From NCBI GenBank assembly GCA_002779555.1, contig PEWI01000218.1, forward strand, positions 1-13,884: a DNA stretch of 13,884 nt, in the 5' to 3' direction. Below, in pieces: positions 6,181-12,067 of the stretch. Position 1 is the first letter of the stretch. The number at the start of each line of letters is the position of its first letter. The position numbers and the translations under genes are program-made. The notes beneath the pieces were generated by a model. That model searched no databases, was not told where the DNA came from, and saw only the letters and a program-made list of their open reading frames with translations. This DNA is from Candidatus Bathyarchaeota archaeon CG07_land_8_20_14_0_80_47_9 (GTDB lineage: Archaea > Thermoproteota > Bathyarchaeia > Bathyarchaeales > Bathycorpusculaceae).

Positions 6181-6204
6181 ATGACCAAAGAAACCTTCAA
6201 GTGA
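6181..6204 (+). promoter_or_regulatory. Seven-codon in-frame uORF ending in UGA before aRF1
   Basis: ATG at 6181 opens MTKETFK and ends at a TGA (6202-6204), in the same frame as aRF1, whose only upstream start is a TTG two codons later at 6211. The bases AAGTGA that include this stop also form a near-match to the AGGTGA SD for the TTG. The uORF start sits where a leaderless transcript would begin. Termination on the UGA is carried out by the product of the gene itself, so feedback control is conceivable. This is inference. Confidence 0.45.
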
Positions 6205-6210
6205 AAGCAG

Positions 6211-7476
6211 TTGAGCGCCAGCAAGAAAACTTCGTTGGAACTATTCAGACTGAAAAAGACACTGACGACGCTGGCCATCAAGGAAGGGCGCGGAACAGAG
6301 CTTGTTTCTCTTTATGTTCCGCCTGGAAAGCAGATAAGCGACGTCATAAACATGCTTCGAGACGAATACGGCACGGCGTCGAACATAAAGTCCACGACAA
6401 CGCGGAAGAACGTTATGGACGCGATTGTGAAGGTTCAGCAGCGTCTGAAGCTTTTCAAGGAACCCCCTGAGAACGGGCTTGTAATATTTTGCGGTGCGAT
6501 TCCACAGAACGGTGCTGGAAGCGAAAGAATCGAAACGTACGTGATTGTGCCGCCTGAGCCGATACACATATATCTTTACAGGTGCGACGCACGGTTTCAT
6601 ACAGAGCATTTGCAGGAGATGCTGAGAGAAAAGGAAACCTATGGTATTCTTCTTGTGGATACTTCCGGCGCCACGCTTGCCACTCTTCAGGGAAGAAGAC
6701 TTGAGATAGTCAGGGAATTGACGTCTGGAGTGCCAGGCAAGACCCGCGCCGGCGGACAATCGGCAAGAAGGTACGAACGGCTCAGGGAGATGAGGCTTCA
6801 AGAGTATTTCACACGCGTAGGGCACCATGCAAATGATACGTTCCTGCCGATCGAGAATTTCAAAGGCCTGATCCTCGGCGGTCCAGGGCCGACGAAATAC
6901 GATTTCGATAAAGGCGACTACCTGAACTACATGTTAAAGGACAAGGTCATAGATGTCATTGACACGGCTTACGTGGAAGAGCAGGGCGTGAAGGAGGTTG
7001 TTGCCAAAGCTCCCGAGATAATGAGGAAGATACGTTACATTGAAGAGAAGAAGATAATGCAGCAGTTTCTCTACGAGATTGGGCACGACACTGGGATGGT
7101 AACGTATGGAGAAGAGGATGTTAGAAGAGCACTGGAAGCAGGTGCGGTCAGAACCTTGCTGCTTTCTGACACGCTGGACGTAGCACGAGTCACGCTGAAA
7201 TGCAGCGCTTGCGGTTATCAGGAACAGCAGACGATGAAAAGCCAGATGCTGATAAGCTTTGAGCAGAGCCTCTCTGGAAAACCTTGCCCGAAATGCAAGG
7301 CGCCGGCGTTGGGAGTAGCTGAAAATCAGGATCTGATAGACAATTTTGCTCAGTTGGCTGAGTACACGAACACGGATGTGGAGATAATTTCCGGCGAAAC
7401 AGAAGAGGGACAAATGCTCAAGAACTCGTTCGGGGGAATAGCCGCAATTCTGCGGTTCAAACTTCAGAGCCAGTGA
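6211..7476 (+). CDS. prf1: Archaeal peptide chain release factor 1 (aRF1)
   Basis: The 421-aa factor reads all three stop codons in the ribosomal A site and triggers release of the finished protein. Domain 1 carries the stop-codon recognition motifs NIKS (58-61) and YRCDARF (123-129, the YxCxxxF motif). Domain 2 has GGQ (181-183) in RAGGQSARR, which enters the peptidyl-transferase centre. Domain 3 includes a zinc-binding mini-domain with Cys331, Cys334, Cys359 and Cys362. Length is normal for archaea. The start is a TTG at 6211: an in-frame TGA lies at 6202-6204, there is no ATG between, and AAGTGA provides a modest SD. It stands alone as a transcription unit and converges on the DUF167 gene with a 6-base gap. 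Confidence 0.97.
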   Translation: MSASKKTSLELFRLKKTLTTLAIKEGRGTELVSLYVPPGKQISDVINMLRDEYGTASNIKSTTTRKNVMDAIVKVQQRLKLFKEPPENGLVIFCGAIPQNGAGSERIETYVIVPPEPIHIYLYRCDARFHTEHLQEMLREKETYGILLVDTSGATLATLQGRRLEIVRELTSGVPGKTRAGGQSARRYERLREMRLQEYFTRVGHHANDTFLPIENFKGLILGGPGPTKYDFDKGDYLNYMLKDKVIDVIDTAYVEEQGVKEVVAKAPEIMRKIRYIEEKKIMQQFLYEIGHDTGMVTYGEEDVRRALEAGAVRTLLLSDTLDVARVTLKCSACGYQEQQTMKSQMLISFEQSLSGKPCPKCKAPALGVAENQDLIDNFAQLAEYTNTDVEIISGETEEGQMLKNSFGGIAAILRFKLQSQ

Positions 7477-7482
7477 AGGAAA

Positions 7483-7758
7483 TCATCTGCGTAATAGTAT
7501 AGGTGCCACGTCACTTCTTCCGACGCCTCTTATTAGCACTCTCTTCTTCTTTGAAGTGAAACCAGAAACAAGCTCCACCTTCTTGTGAAAAAGCCTAGAA
7601 AACTCGTCTAACAATTCTTTGTTAACCTTTCCTTTAACGGGCTCTTCCCGACAGAAAACAATAATCTCGTCTCCTTCAACTACAATCTTGAACTCCTTTG
7701 AACTCGGCTTCACACAAACTTCAAGAACAGAACCCTCCTTCGTTTCAATAATTTTCAT
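7483..7758 (-). CDS. DUF167 (YggU family) protein
   Basis: The 91-aa protein matches the DUF167/YggU family: VCVKPSSKEFKIVVEGDEI near the N-terminus, then EPVKGKVNKELLDEFSRLF (the family's apPveGkANkelle motif) and VELVSGFTSKKKRVLIRG (the v.iv.G.tsr.K.v.i motif). The fold is a small alpha/beta domain of unknown biochemical role, widespread in archaea and bacteria. I chose the ATG at 7758 over a TTG at 7779. The TATA box (GTTTTTATC on the minus strand, 7795-7803) puts the transcript start near 7774, and GTGAAA lies just before the ATG. It is divergent from the aminotransferase gene. Confidence 0.88.
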   Translation of the reverse strand: MKIIETKEGSVLEVCVKPSSKEFKIVVEGDEIIVFCREEPVKGKVNKELLDEFSRLFHKKVELVSGFTSKKKRVLIRGVGRSDVAPILLRR

Positions 7759-7876
7759 GGCATTTTCACATGCACACAATCATTCAATTTACCAGATAAA
7801 AACATATTCAAACACCGCTGTCCAAAACGGAAAAGGATAAGCATTAAGCAGAATCTACAGTGTCTAGGCGTCGCGG

Positions 7877-8992
7877 ATGAAACACCCGTCATCATACCTA
7901 GACTGGTACGTTCACGTCCCAAAAATAAGACATGACTTCCGTTCAAGCGGCATAGCCGACTTCAAGTACAACATAAACTTGGGTGAAACCGACTTAAGCA
8001 TCAACTACGCCCACGGCAACCCCGAAACAGCTAGACTCTTGGCTCAAAGATACAACGTACGGGCTGAGAATGTTTTCATTTCAAGCGAAGGCGCCTCAGG
8101 CCAAAACGCGCGAATAATCAGGTACCTCGCCGAAAGAAACAGGAAGAAAAACGAAGCTATAGTCGAGTATCCAACATATGAGCCGCTGTTGCGGCTGGCG
8201 CGCGAGTATTTTCCACACGTCAAAAGGTTGGAGAGAAAGGAGAAAGAAGACTATGGCCTCGATGCGGATGCTCTGAGAAGAGTTGCCTCAGAAAAAACCG
8301 CGTTACTCGTGTTGACAAATCCACACGCGCCGAGCGGCGCAATATCCAATGCAAATGATCTTAAAGAAGTGATGACAGTTGCACGAGAATATGGCTTTTA
8401 TGTCTTCTGCGATGAGATATACGCCGAATTCGACAGAGATACTTTGCCCACCGCCTTCTCTGTTGACCCTGAATCGACCATAGTAACGACAAGTTATTCG
8501 AAGGCATATGGTCTCGGAGGATTGAAACTTGGCATAGCCCTAGCCGACAGAGAGCTTGTTGACGGACTCTACACTGACGTATTGAATACTGTAGGCAACA
8601 GTCCAAACATTGTTCAGCTTATCGCATCCGAACTGCTGGCAAAGGGTAAACAGAGCCTTGAGACCCACAAGCAGAAATGGGCTTTTCTGAAGAAGCTGAC
8701 TGAAGAGTGGCTGAACGAGAAGAGTTTGGAGTATTTTCCTAACAGAGTAGGCGTAACGTACTGGGTTAGATTGCCGTTAAGAGACGCATACAAGTGGACG
8801 AACGAACATTCCATTCCTCGCTACAGTCTGGCCGCCGTGCCTGGAACCTTCTTTCTTTTCAAAAACGGTTACAAGCTCTCAGAGTCAGACAGGGTAAGAC
8901 TAAGCCTCGGCAACATAAACCCAAACGAGCCAACTCTGACCGATGCTCTCGAAGCGTTTGAGAAGGCGTTGAATACCTACAAGGGATTTTAA
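7877..8992 (+). CDS. Class I/II PLP-dependent aminotransferase
   Basis: This 371-aa fold-type I aminotransferase transfers amino groups through pyridoxal phosphate. The expected residues are present: Asn148 in TNPHAPSG, Asp179 and Tyr182 in CDEIYAEF, the Schiff-base Lys209 in SYSKAYGLGGLKLG, and Arg341 in DRVRLSLG, which would hold the substrate carboxylate. The N-terminus is somewhat unusual (YLDWYVHVPKIRHDFRSSG) and lacks the common leader of aspartate aminotransferases, so the amino acid used cannot be named. The ATG at 7877 has no convincing SD (GGCGTCGCGG precedes it). An MFS transporter follows after 84 bases on the same strand, which may or may not be linked. Family call is firm, substrate unknown. 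Confidence 0.92.
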   Translation: MKHPSSYLDWYVHVPKIRHDFRSSGIADFKYNINLGETDLSINYAHGNPETARLLAQRYNVRAENVFISSEGASGQNARIIRYLAERNRKKNEAIVEYPTYEPLLRLAREYFPHVKRLERKEKEDYGLDADALRRVASEKTALLVLTNPHAPSGAISNANDLKEVMTVAREYGFYVFCDEIYAEFDRDTLPTAFSVDPESTIVTTSYSKAYGLGGLKLGIALADRELVDGLYTDVLNTVGNSPNIVQLIASELLAKGKQSLETHKQKWAFLKKLTEEWLNEKSLEYFPNRVGVTYWVRLPLRDAYKWTNEHSIPRYSLAAVPGTFFLFKNGYKLSESDRVRLSLGNINPNEPTLTDALEAFEKALNTYKGF

Positions 8993-9061
8993 GGAAGGCG
9001 GTCTTGCATGTCTGCAAAAGAATAAAGGCTTCCCCCGTTTTTCTATGATAGACCTGCTGGT

Positions 9062-9069
9062 GAGAGGAG
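9062..9069 (+). promoter_or_regulatory. Ribosome binding site that decides a GTG start
   Basis: GAGAGGAG ends 7 bases before the GTG at 9077 and 16 bases before the next in-frame ATG at 9086. Only the GTG is at a normal SD distance. Confidence 0.65.
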
Positions 9070-9076
9070 TTGCCAA

Positions 9077-10276
9077 GTGTCTAGGATGACAAGTCTCAGG
9101 CACATCCTGTCGTACGGTGTTCCGTTCGAAGCTTTTACCCGAGACGTCTGGCTACTTTGCCTCTCCAACGCCGTAGGTGCCTTCGGCGAAGGCCTTTACT
9201 TCTGGGTCTTTCCGCTCTACATCAGATCATTGAACGCAGACTACGTGCAGCTGGGCCTAGTCTTCTCAGTTCTTTATCTTGTTTCAGCATTAGCGCCTAT
9301 TCCCGGCGGCTTCTTAGCTGACAGGTTTGACCGCAAGAAAATCCTGCTCCTAGCTTGGACTCCGTGGGTTTTCGCCCCTCTCATCTATTCTTTCGCTGAG
9401 AATTGGACGCAGCTAATTCCTGGAACAGTTTGTTGGGGAGTGTCCATGATCGGTGTCCCAGCCTTCATGACCTATGTTCTAACGTCTGTCACAGACAAGA
9501 GAAAGTTGGCTTCTGCGATCTCATTTGTCGTAGCCACTTACTCCTTCGGTTACATCTTTGCTCCCGCAGTAGGCGCATACCTGGCAACTTTCATCAGCAT
9601 GCGGGGAGTTCTTCAGCTCTCTACGGTGGTTTCTGCCGTAGCCACAGGCATTTTTCTCCTCATCCACAGTCAATATCCCAAGAGAAACAAAGCTGACAAG
9701 CCGCAGCAACCCCTGCCATCGCCTGATGATAAGCGACTGTGGCAGAAAATGCTTGTATGGTCGGGTTTCCTGGCAATCGCATCCTTCTCTATGAACATCG
9801 CACGACCCTACGTGGCAACTTATCTATCTAAACAGGTCAATCTGAGCGATTTCTACGTAGGAACGTTCGGCTCAGTAGTCTATGCGGGAATAACATTCAT
9901 CGGTATTTTCGCGGGACGGTTAGGGGACAGGTGGCGAAAGTCAGGTGCCATAAGCTTATGCTTGATCCTGTACCCGTTGTCGATAGTGCCTCTACTCATG
10001 GTCAGAGAACCAGCCGCTTTGATGCTTGTGGCTTTTCTTTATGGTGGCTCATCCGTCTCAGGTAATCTCGTCAGCGCTTATGTTGGCACAATTTCGCCTG
10101 AAGCCAAACGGGGAGTGTGGATGTCCATTCCTCAGAGTCTAAGCCTTCTAGCCGCCTTTGCAGCGCCTTATCTGGGCGGGTATCTTTACACTCAGTCGCC
10201 AAGCTACGCCTTGATAGTTTCTGTCATTGCCATGCCTTTCCTAGCGTTGATGGCCCTGACAAGATTGAAGGAATGA
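9077..10276 (+). CDS. Major facilitator superfamily transporter
   Basis: The 399-aa polytopic membrane protein has the length and spacing of a 12-helix MFS carrier. The MFS signature loop between helices 2 and 3 is clear (GGFLADRFDRKKILLL, about residues 77-92), with a weaker half-repeat in the second domain (GIFAGRLGDRWRKSG). A charged cytosolic loop near residues 203-222 (KRNKADKPQQ onward) separates the two halves. The substrate cannot be predicted; drug/metabolite efflux types are closest in style. The GTG start is supported by GAGAGGAG 7 bases upstream. It lies 84 bases after the aminotransferase gene, with a T-run (CCCCCGTTTTTC, about 9034-9044) between that could be a terminator. Confidence 0.9.
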   Translation: MSRMTSLRHILSYGVPFEAFTRDVWLLCLSNAVGAFGEGLYFWVFPLYIRSLNADYVQLGLVFSVLYLVSALAPIPGGFLADRFDRKKILLLAWTPWVFAPLIYSFAENWTQLIPGTVCWGVSMIGVPAFMTYVLTSVTDKRKLASAISFVVATYSFGYIFAPAVGAYLATFISMRGVLQLSTVVSAVATGIFLLIHSQYPKRNKADKPQQPLPSPDDKRLWQKMLVWSGFLAIASFSMNIARPYVATYLSKQVNLSDFYVGTFGSVVYAGITFIGIFAGRLGDRWRKSGAISLCLILYPLSIVPLLMVREPAALMLVAFLYGGSSVSGNLVSAYVGTISPEAKRGVWMSIPQSLSLLAAFAAPYLGGYLYTQSPSYALIVSVIAMPFLALMALTRLKE

Positions 10277-10327
10277 AAGAAGACATGAAATCATCCTTTA
10301 TTTCAGCTTATTGCCGTCAATGGAAAA

Positions 10328-10337
10328 TGTTTTAACT
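10328..10337 (+). promoter_or_regulatory. TATA-type promoter of the zinc-ribbon/Cren7-like gene
   Basis: TGTTTTAACT centres about 38 bases before the ATG at 10371 and would start the transcript near 10358. That leaves a short leader with AAGGGA as the SD. Confidence 0.45.
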
Positions 10338-10370
10338 TCATCTAATGTAATCTTTTGAAAAGGGAATATT

Positions 10371-10535
10371 ATGGCTAAATGCCCCAAATGTAAGAAAGAA
10401 GTCAGCAAGCCTAAGAAAACTTGGAAGATGGCTGGAAGAAAGGACAAGAGTGGCAAAAGAATGGAGCTCACGATCGGACTCTTTGAATGCTGTGGAAAAT
10501 CTTTCAGATCTGTCCTGAACAAGAGAAAAATCTAA
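10371..10535 (+). CDS. 54-aa basic zinc-ribbon protein with Cren7-like C-terminal part
   Basis: The small gene reads MAKCPKCKKEVSKPKKTWKM, continues through GRKDKSGKRMELTIGLFECC, and ends FRSVLNKRKI. It is highly basic. An N-terminal CPKC (Cys4, Cys7) and a later Cys40-Cys41 pair (FECCGKSF) could bind one zinc. From residue 17 onward, TWKMAG, the short basic loop, LTIGLFE, GKSFRSVL follows the order of the crenarchaeal chromatin protein Cren7 (VWALAPKGRKGVKIGLF then GKYFRHKL), an SH3-like minor-groove DNA binder. I infer a DNA- or RNA-binding role, perhaps chromatin. Most CxxC...CxxC ribbons have two residues between the second cysteines, so the adjacent CC is odd. AAGGGA precedes the ATG as an SD. 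A T-run at about 10560-10566 may terminate it. Confidence 0.75.
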   Translation: MAKCPKCKKEVSKPKKTWKMAGRKDKSGKRMELTIGLFECCGKSFRSVLNKRKI

Positions 10536-10697
10536 CAAACAGCAAGAAACTACACAATCCCCTTTTTCTATTCTCGAAGTCACAAACATTCTAAGGAGTC
10601 CATAGAAGGAAGAATTCACAAATCAACCTAGAGCATCTAAGACTGTTTCTCCTTCAACAAAAATCACTGAAGTAAATGGGAGTAAAATCATGAAAGC
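10536..10697. other. Intergenic region between the Cren7-like gene and tRNA-Ala
   Basis: The stretch holds a T-rich block (CCCCTTTTTCTATTC, about 10558-10572) as a likely terminator for the plus-strand gene, and the U-tract of the tRNA at its right edge. The minus strand has a 22-codon peptide frame (MILLPFTSVIFVEGETVLD) without an SD or a recognisable family. No gene is supported. Confidence 0.4.
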
Positions 10698-10707
10698 AAA
10701 AAAGGTG
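10698..10707 (-). terminator. U-tract terminator of tRNA-Ala
   Basis: On the minus strand CACCTTTTTT lies about 14-20 bases after the CCA end of the tRNA. A run of six T without a needed hairpin is a typical archaeal transcription stop. The same 10 bases end the zinc-ribbon gene transcript near 11205-11214. Confidence 0.55.
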
Positions 10708-10720
10708 CTCAAGCTCTGTT

Positions 10721-10797
10721 TGGTGGACCGGTGGGGATTTGAACCCCAGACCTCCTGAGTGCAAGTCAGGCGTTCATACCAACTGAACTACCGGCCC
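10721..10797 (-). tRNA. tRNA-Ala(UGC), CCA encoded, no intron
   Basis: The minus strand folds into a full cloverleaf. The acceptor stem is GGGCCGG with CCGGTCC, the D arm is GTTC/GAAC, and the anticodon stem CCTGA/TCAGG carries the loop CTTGCAC, giving anticodon TGC. The variable loop is AGGTC, the T arm is TGGGG/CCCCA with loop TTCAAAT, and the discriminator is A. The third acceptor pair is G3-U70, the classical alanine identity element, which confirms the anticodon-based call. The CCA end is encoded (10723-10721). No intron or mismatch is seen. Confidence 0.97.
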
Positions 10798-10827
10798 ATG
10801 TTTCTGTTTTCAGAGAAGAACCAGCGT

Positions 10828-10842
10828 TATGAAATTTAGAGC
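10828..10842 (-). promoter_or_regulatory. Probable tRNA-Ala promoter (TATA-like)
   Basis: CTCTAAATTTCATAA on the minus strand centres about 38 bases before the mature tRNA 5' end. This would leave a roughly 10-base 5' leader for RNase P to remove. It is the best AT-rich box in the region. Confidence 0.4.
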
Positions 10843-10893
10843 TTTCGGTTCATTTGTCACAGCTATCTGCATACACTTGACTTAACACAGCAG

Positions 10894-11129
10894 CTACTTT
10901 TTGCCGAGAACAACGAATCCTAAACCCAGAATCTCAAATGCCACGCCCATGACTATGAAGCCCAAGTCATACAATAACTGCGTTTGCCCCCAGTCACGAT
11001 TGGAATTCATTCGGAAAGTGTACATCACTGCAATGAACAGCCCCAGACAAGAAAAGCAACACCCACAGCGATAAGGACAGGCTTGATGTGTTTTTCAAAG
11101 CTCAAGACAACTTTCTCCCAAAAGAGCAT
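10894..11129 (-). pseudogene. Small two-helix membrane protein gene with a -1 frameshift
   Basis: On the minus strand a frame opening at an ATG at 11129 (or, more likely, a TTG at 11105 with GGGAG 9 bases before it) reads SFEKHIKPVLIAVGVAFLVWG and then falls out of frame. The next frame continues LFIAVMYTFRMNSNRDWG, then QTQLLYDLGFIVMGVAFEIL and GLGFVVLGKK to a TAG at 10896-10894. Adding one G to the G4 run (11044-11041) restores a single protein of 70-78 residues with two hydrophobic helices. A TATA box (CTTAAATATAG, 11150-11140) is present. It could be a decayed gene, a sequencing or assembly indel in a homopolymer, or recoding. No family recognised, though the size and two-helix plan recall the 81-aa protein at 3506-3751. 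Confidence 0.6.
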
Positions 11130-11204
11130 CCTACGAAAGGCTATATTTAAGATGATTTGTGACTTCTGGAAAAAGCAAGGAACCAAGGTTTACACTAAAA
11201 TAAG

Positions 11205-11214
11205 AAAAAAGGTG
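11205..11214 (-). terminator. U-tract terminator of the zinc-ribbon gene
   Basis: CACCTTTTTT on the minus strand lies about 37-46 bases after the TAG of the small zinc-ribbon gene. It is identical to the stop signal of the tRNA gene. Confidence 0.5.
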
Positions 11215-11250
11215 AAAATGTCGATTTCTGAATAAAGCGGTTAGCTTAAT

Positions 11251-11397
11251 CTAGAATCTTCGTCTTGGGCTTGAATTTCTTTTTTTAGACCAGCATTCTC
11301 GGCAGTATACGGGTCTGCTTGGGTCAGGCTTGAATGGGACTTCGCATTCCTTTCCACAATCAGCACAAACTGCCTTATGCATCTCTTTCCCTGCCAT
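11251..11397 (-). CDS. 48-aa CxxC-x17-CxxC zinc-ribbon protein
   Basis: The gene reads MAGKEMHKAVCADCGKECEV, then PFKPDPSRPVYCRECW, and ends in a basic tail (SKKRNSSPRRRF). Cys11 and Cys14 are separated from Cys32 and Cys35 by exactly 17 residues, and the VPFKPDPSRPVYCREC core is the hallmark of the CxxC-x17-CxxC domain found in many archaeal and bacterial small proteins. It should bind one zinc; the role is unknown, with nucleic-acid binding plausible given the Arg-rich tail. GGAGTTGA lies 9 bases before the ATG and matches the SD consensus at 7 of 8 positions. The TATA box is probably TTTTATAAG near 11470-11480, giving an unusually long leader (about 50 bases) that contains a hairpin. Confidence 0.85.
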   Translation of the reverse strand: MAGKEMHKAVCADCGKECEVPFKPDPSRPVYCRECWSKKRNSSPRRRF

Positions 11398-11427
11398 TTT
11401 TCTATTTCAACTCCTATTACGCTCTGC

Positions 11428-11445
11428 GCAAGAATCGCTTCTTGC
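11428..11445 (-). promoter_or_regulatory. Perfect 7-bp hairpin with GCGA tetraloop in the zinc-ribbon leader
   Basis: On the minus strand GCAAGAA-GCGA-TTCTTGC forms a perfect stem capped by a GNRA-type tetraloop. It lies between the probable TATA box and the SD, roughly 30-48 bases before the ATG at 11397. It could be a regulatory or stabilising element in the mRNA leader, or a DNA-level operator in this divergent region. No other copy was seen. Confidence 0.4.
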
Positions 11446-11469
11446 ACGACGAGACCATTTCACGGCATC

Positions 11470-11482
11470 GTTTCTTATAAAA
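11470..11482 (-). promoter_or_regulatory. TATA box of the zinc-ribbon gene
   Basis: GTTTTATAAGAAA on the minus strand is a good archaeal TATA match. The predicted transcript start is near 11451, leaving a leader of about 50 bases. Confidence 0.45.
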
Positions 11483-11565
11483 CTTGCCATCAGGATGCGC
11501 GGAGACCTTCCTGAACCTCCCAAAAACTTTTACTTCTCTTTTTCAACTAGCATAGGTGAGAAAGC

Positions 11566-11949
11566 ATGTCAGCAACGCCAACGGGAAGATTCGTGATTCA
11601 GAAACATGGCGCAACGCGCTTGCATTACGATTTCAGGCTTGAAATGGACGAAGTTCTTAAAAGCTGGGCAATCCCAAAAGAACCGCCCACAGAACCAAAC
11701 ATCAAAAGACTAGCCGTCGAGGTTGAAGACCACCCAGTCAGTTACATAACCTTCGAAGGAACTATCCCCGAAGGCGAATACGGAGCTGGAACAGTTGAGA
11801 TATGGGACAAAGGCACGTACACGCTCAAAAGCAGAAGCAACAACAAAATCGTGTTCACGTTGCGCGGAGAAAAACTTGTGGGCGACTACATACTCGTGAG
11901 ATTCAAAGAGGACAAGAACTGGCTTTTCTTCAAAAAGAAAACGCTCTAA
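11566..11949 (+). CDS. Stand-alone LigD-type DNA 3'-phosphoesterase
   Basis: The 127-aa protein consists only of the 3'-phosphoesterase (PE) domain that in bacteria is fused to ATP-dependent ligase LigD. It trims 3'-phosphate and 3'-ribonucleotide ends so that DNA breaks can be sealed. The active-site pattern is present: FVIQKHGATRLHYDFRLE (9-26) with His14, His20, Asp22 and Arg24, then EDHPVSYITFEG with His56 and Tyr60, followed by IPEGEYGAGTVEIWD (67-81), the family signature. Free-standing archaeal PE proteins are known. AGGTGA (11554-11559) sits 6 bases before the ATG, so the start is secure. No Ku, polymerase or ligase gene is nearby in the window, so its partner is unknown. Confidence 0.94.
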   Translation: MSATPTGRFVIQKHGATRLHYDFRLEMDEVLKSWAIPKEPPTEPNIKRLAVEVEDHPVSYITFEGTIPEGEYGAGTVEIWDKGTYTLKSRSNNKIVFTLRGEKLVGDYILVRFKEDKNWLFFKKKTL

Positions 11950-12067
11950 CACATCTCTCCAATTGCTTTTCTACAAGAACGGCAAGTTCCTAATCTAACA
12001 GTACCCTTGACTCTGCAGTTGCGCCAGCAGATTCAAGAGCAATGACGTCAAATAGTCAAACCCTAAA
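11950..12067. other. Short intergenic region before the second MFS gene
   Basis: No clear TATA box or terminator stands out. The minus strand reads protein-like in two different frames (for example VIALESAGATAESRVLLD before a TAG), which argues that such readings here are chance. No gene is supported. Confidence 0.35.

Noticed and set aside
6048..6470. Plus-strand frame of 140 codons across the ftr-aRF1 gap
   Set aside because: Most of it is a shadow of aRF1 in another frame. The intergenic part is cysteine-rich, begins with TTG without an SD and matches nothing I know.
10595..10694. 22-codon minus-strand peptide MILLPFTSVIFVEGETVLD downstream of the tRNA
   Set aside because: It is very short, has no SD, and follows the tRNA terminator. 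It could be a remnant but nothing supports it.
10690..10800. tRNA-Ala as an integration site of a mobile element
   Set aside because: I found no repeat of the tRNA 3' end elsewhere in the window and no integrase gene.
10984..11235. Plus-strand frame of 83 codons
   Set aside because: It is antisense to the frameshifted two-helix gene, whose TATA box, SD and hydrophobic pattern make a better case.
11241..11447. Minus-strand frame of 68 codons overlapping the zinc-ribbon gene
   Set aside because: It is in another frame from the CxxC-x17-CxxC protein, which has the exact domain spacing and the SD.
11422..11545. Basic minus-strand reading (VFGRFRKVSAHPDGKFYKKR and so on)
   Set aside because: There is no start codon, it runs across the TATA box of the zinc-ribbon gene, and another frame in the same place looks equally protein-like, so it is probably chance.
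11950..12065. Minus-strand protein-like reading with internal TAG (VIALESAGATAESRVLLD, then ELAVLVEKQLERC)
   Set aside because: A second frame looks just as protein-like, there is no start signal or known family, and evidence is too thin for a pseudogene call.
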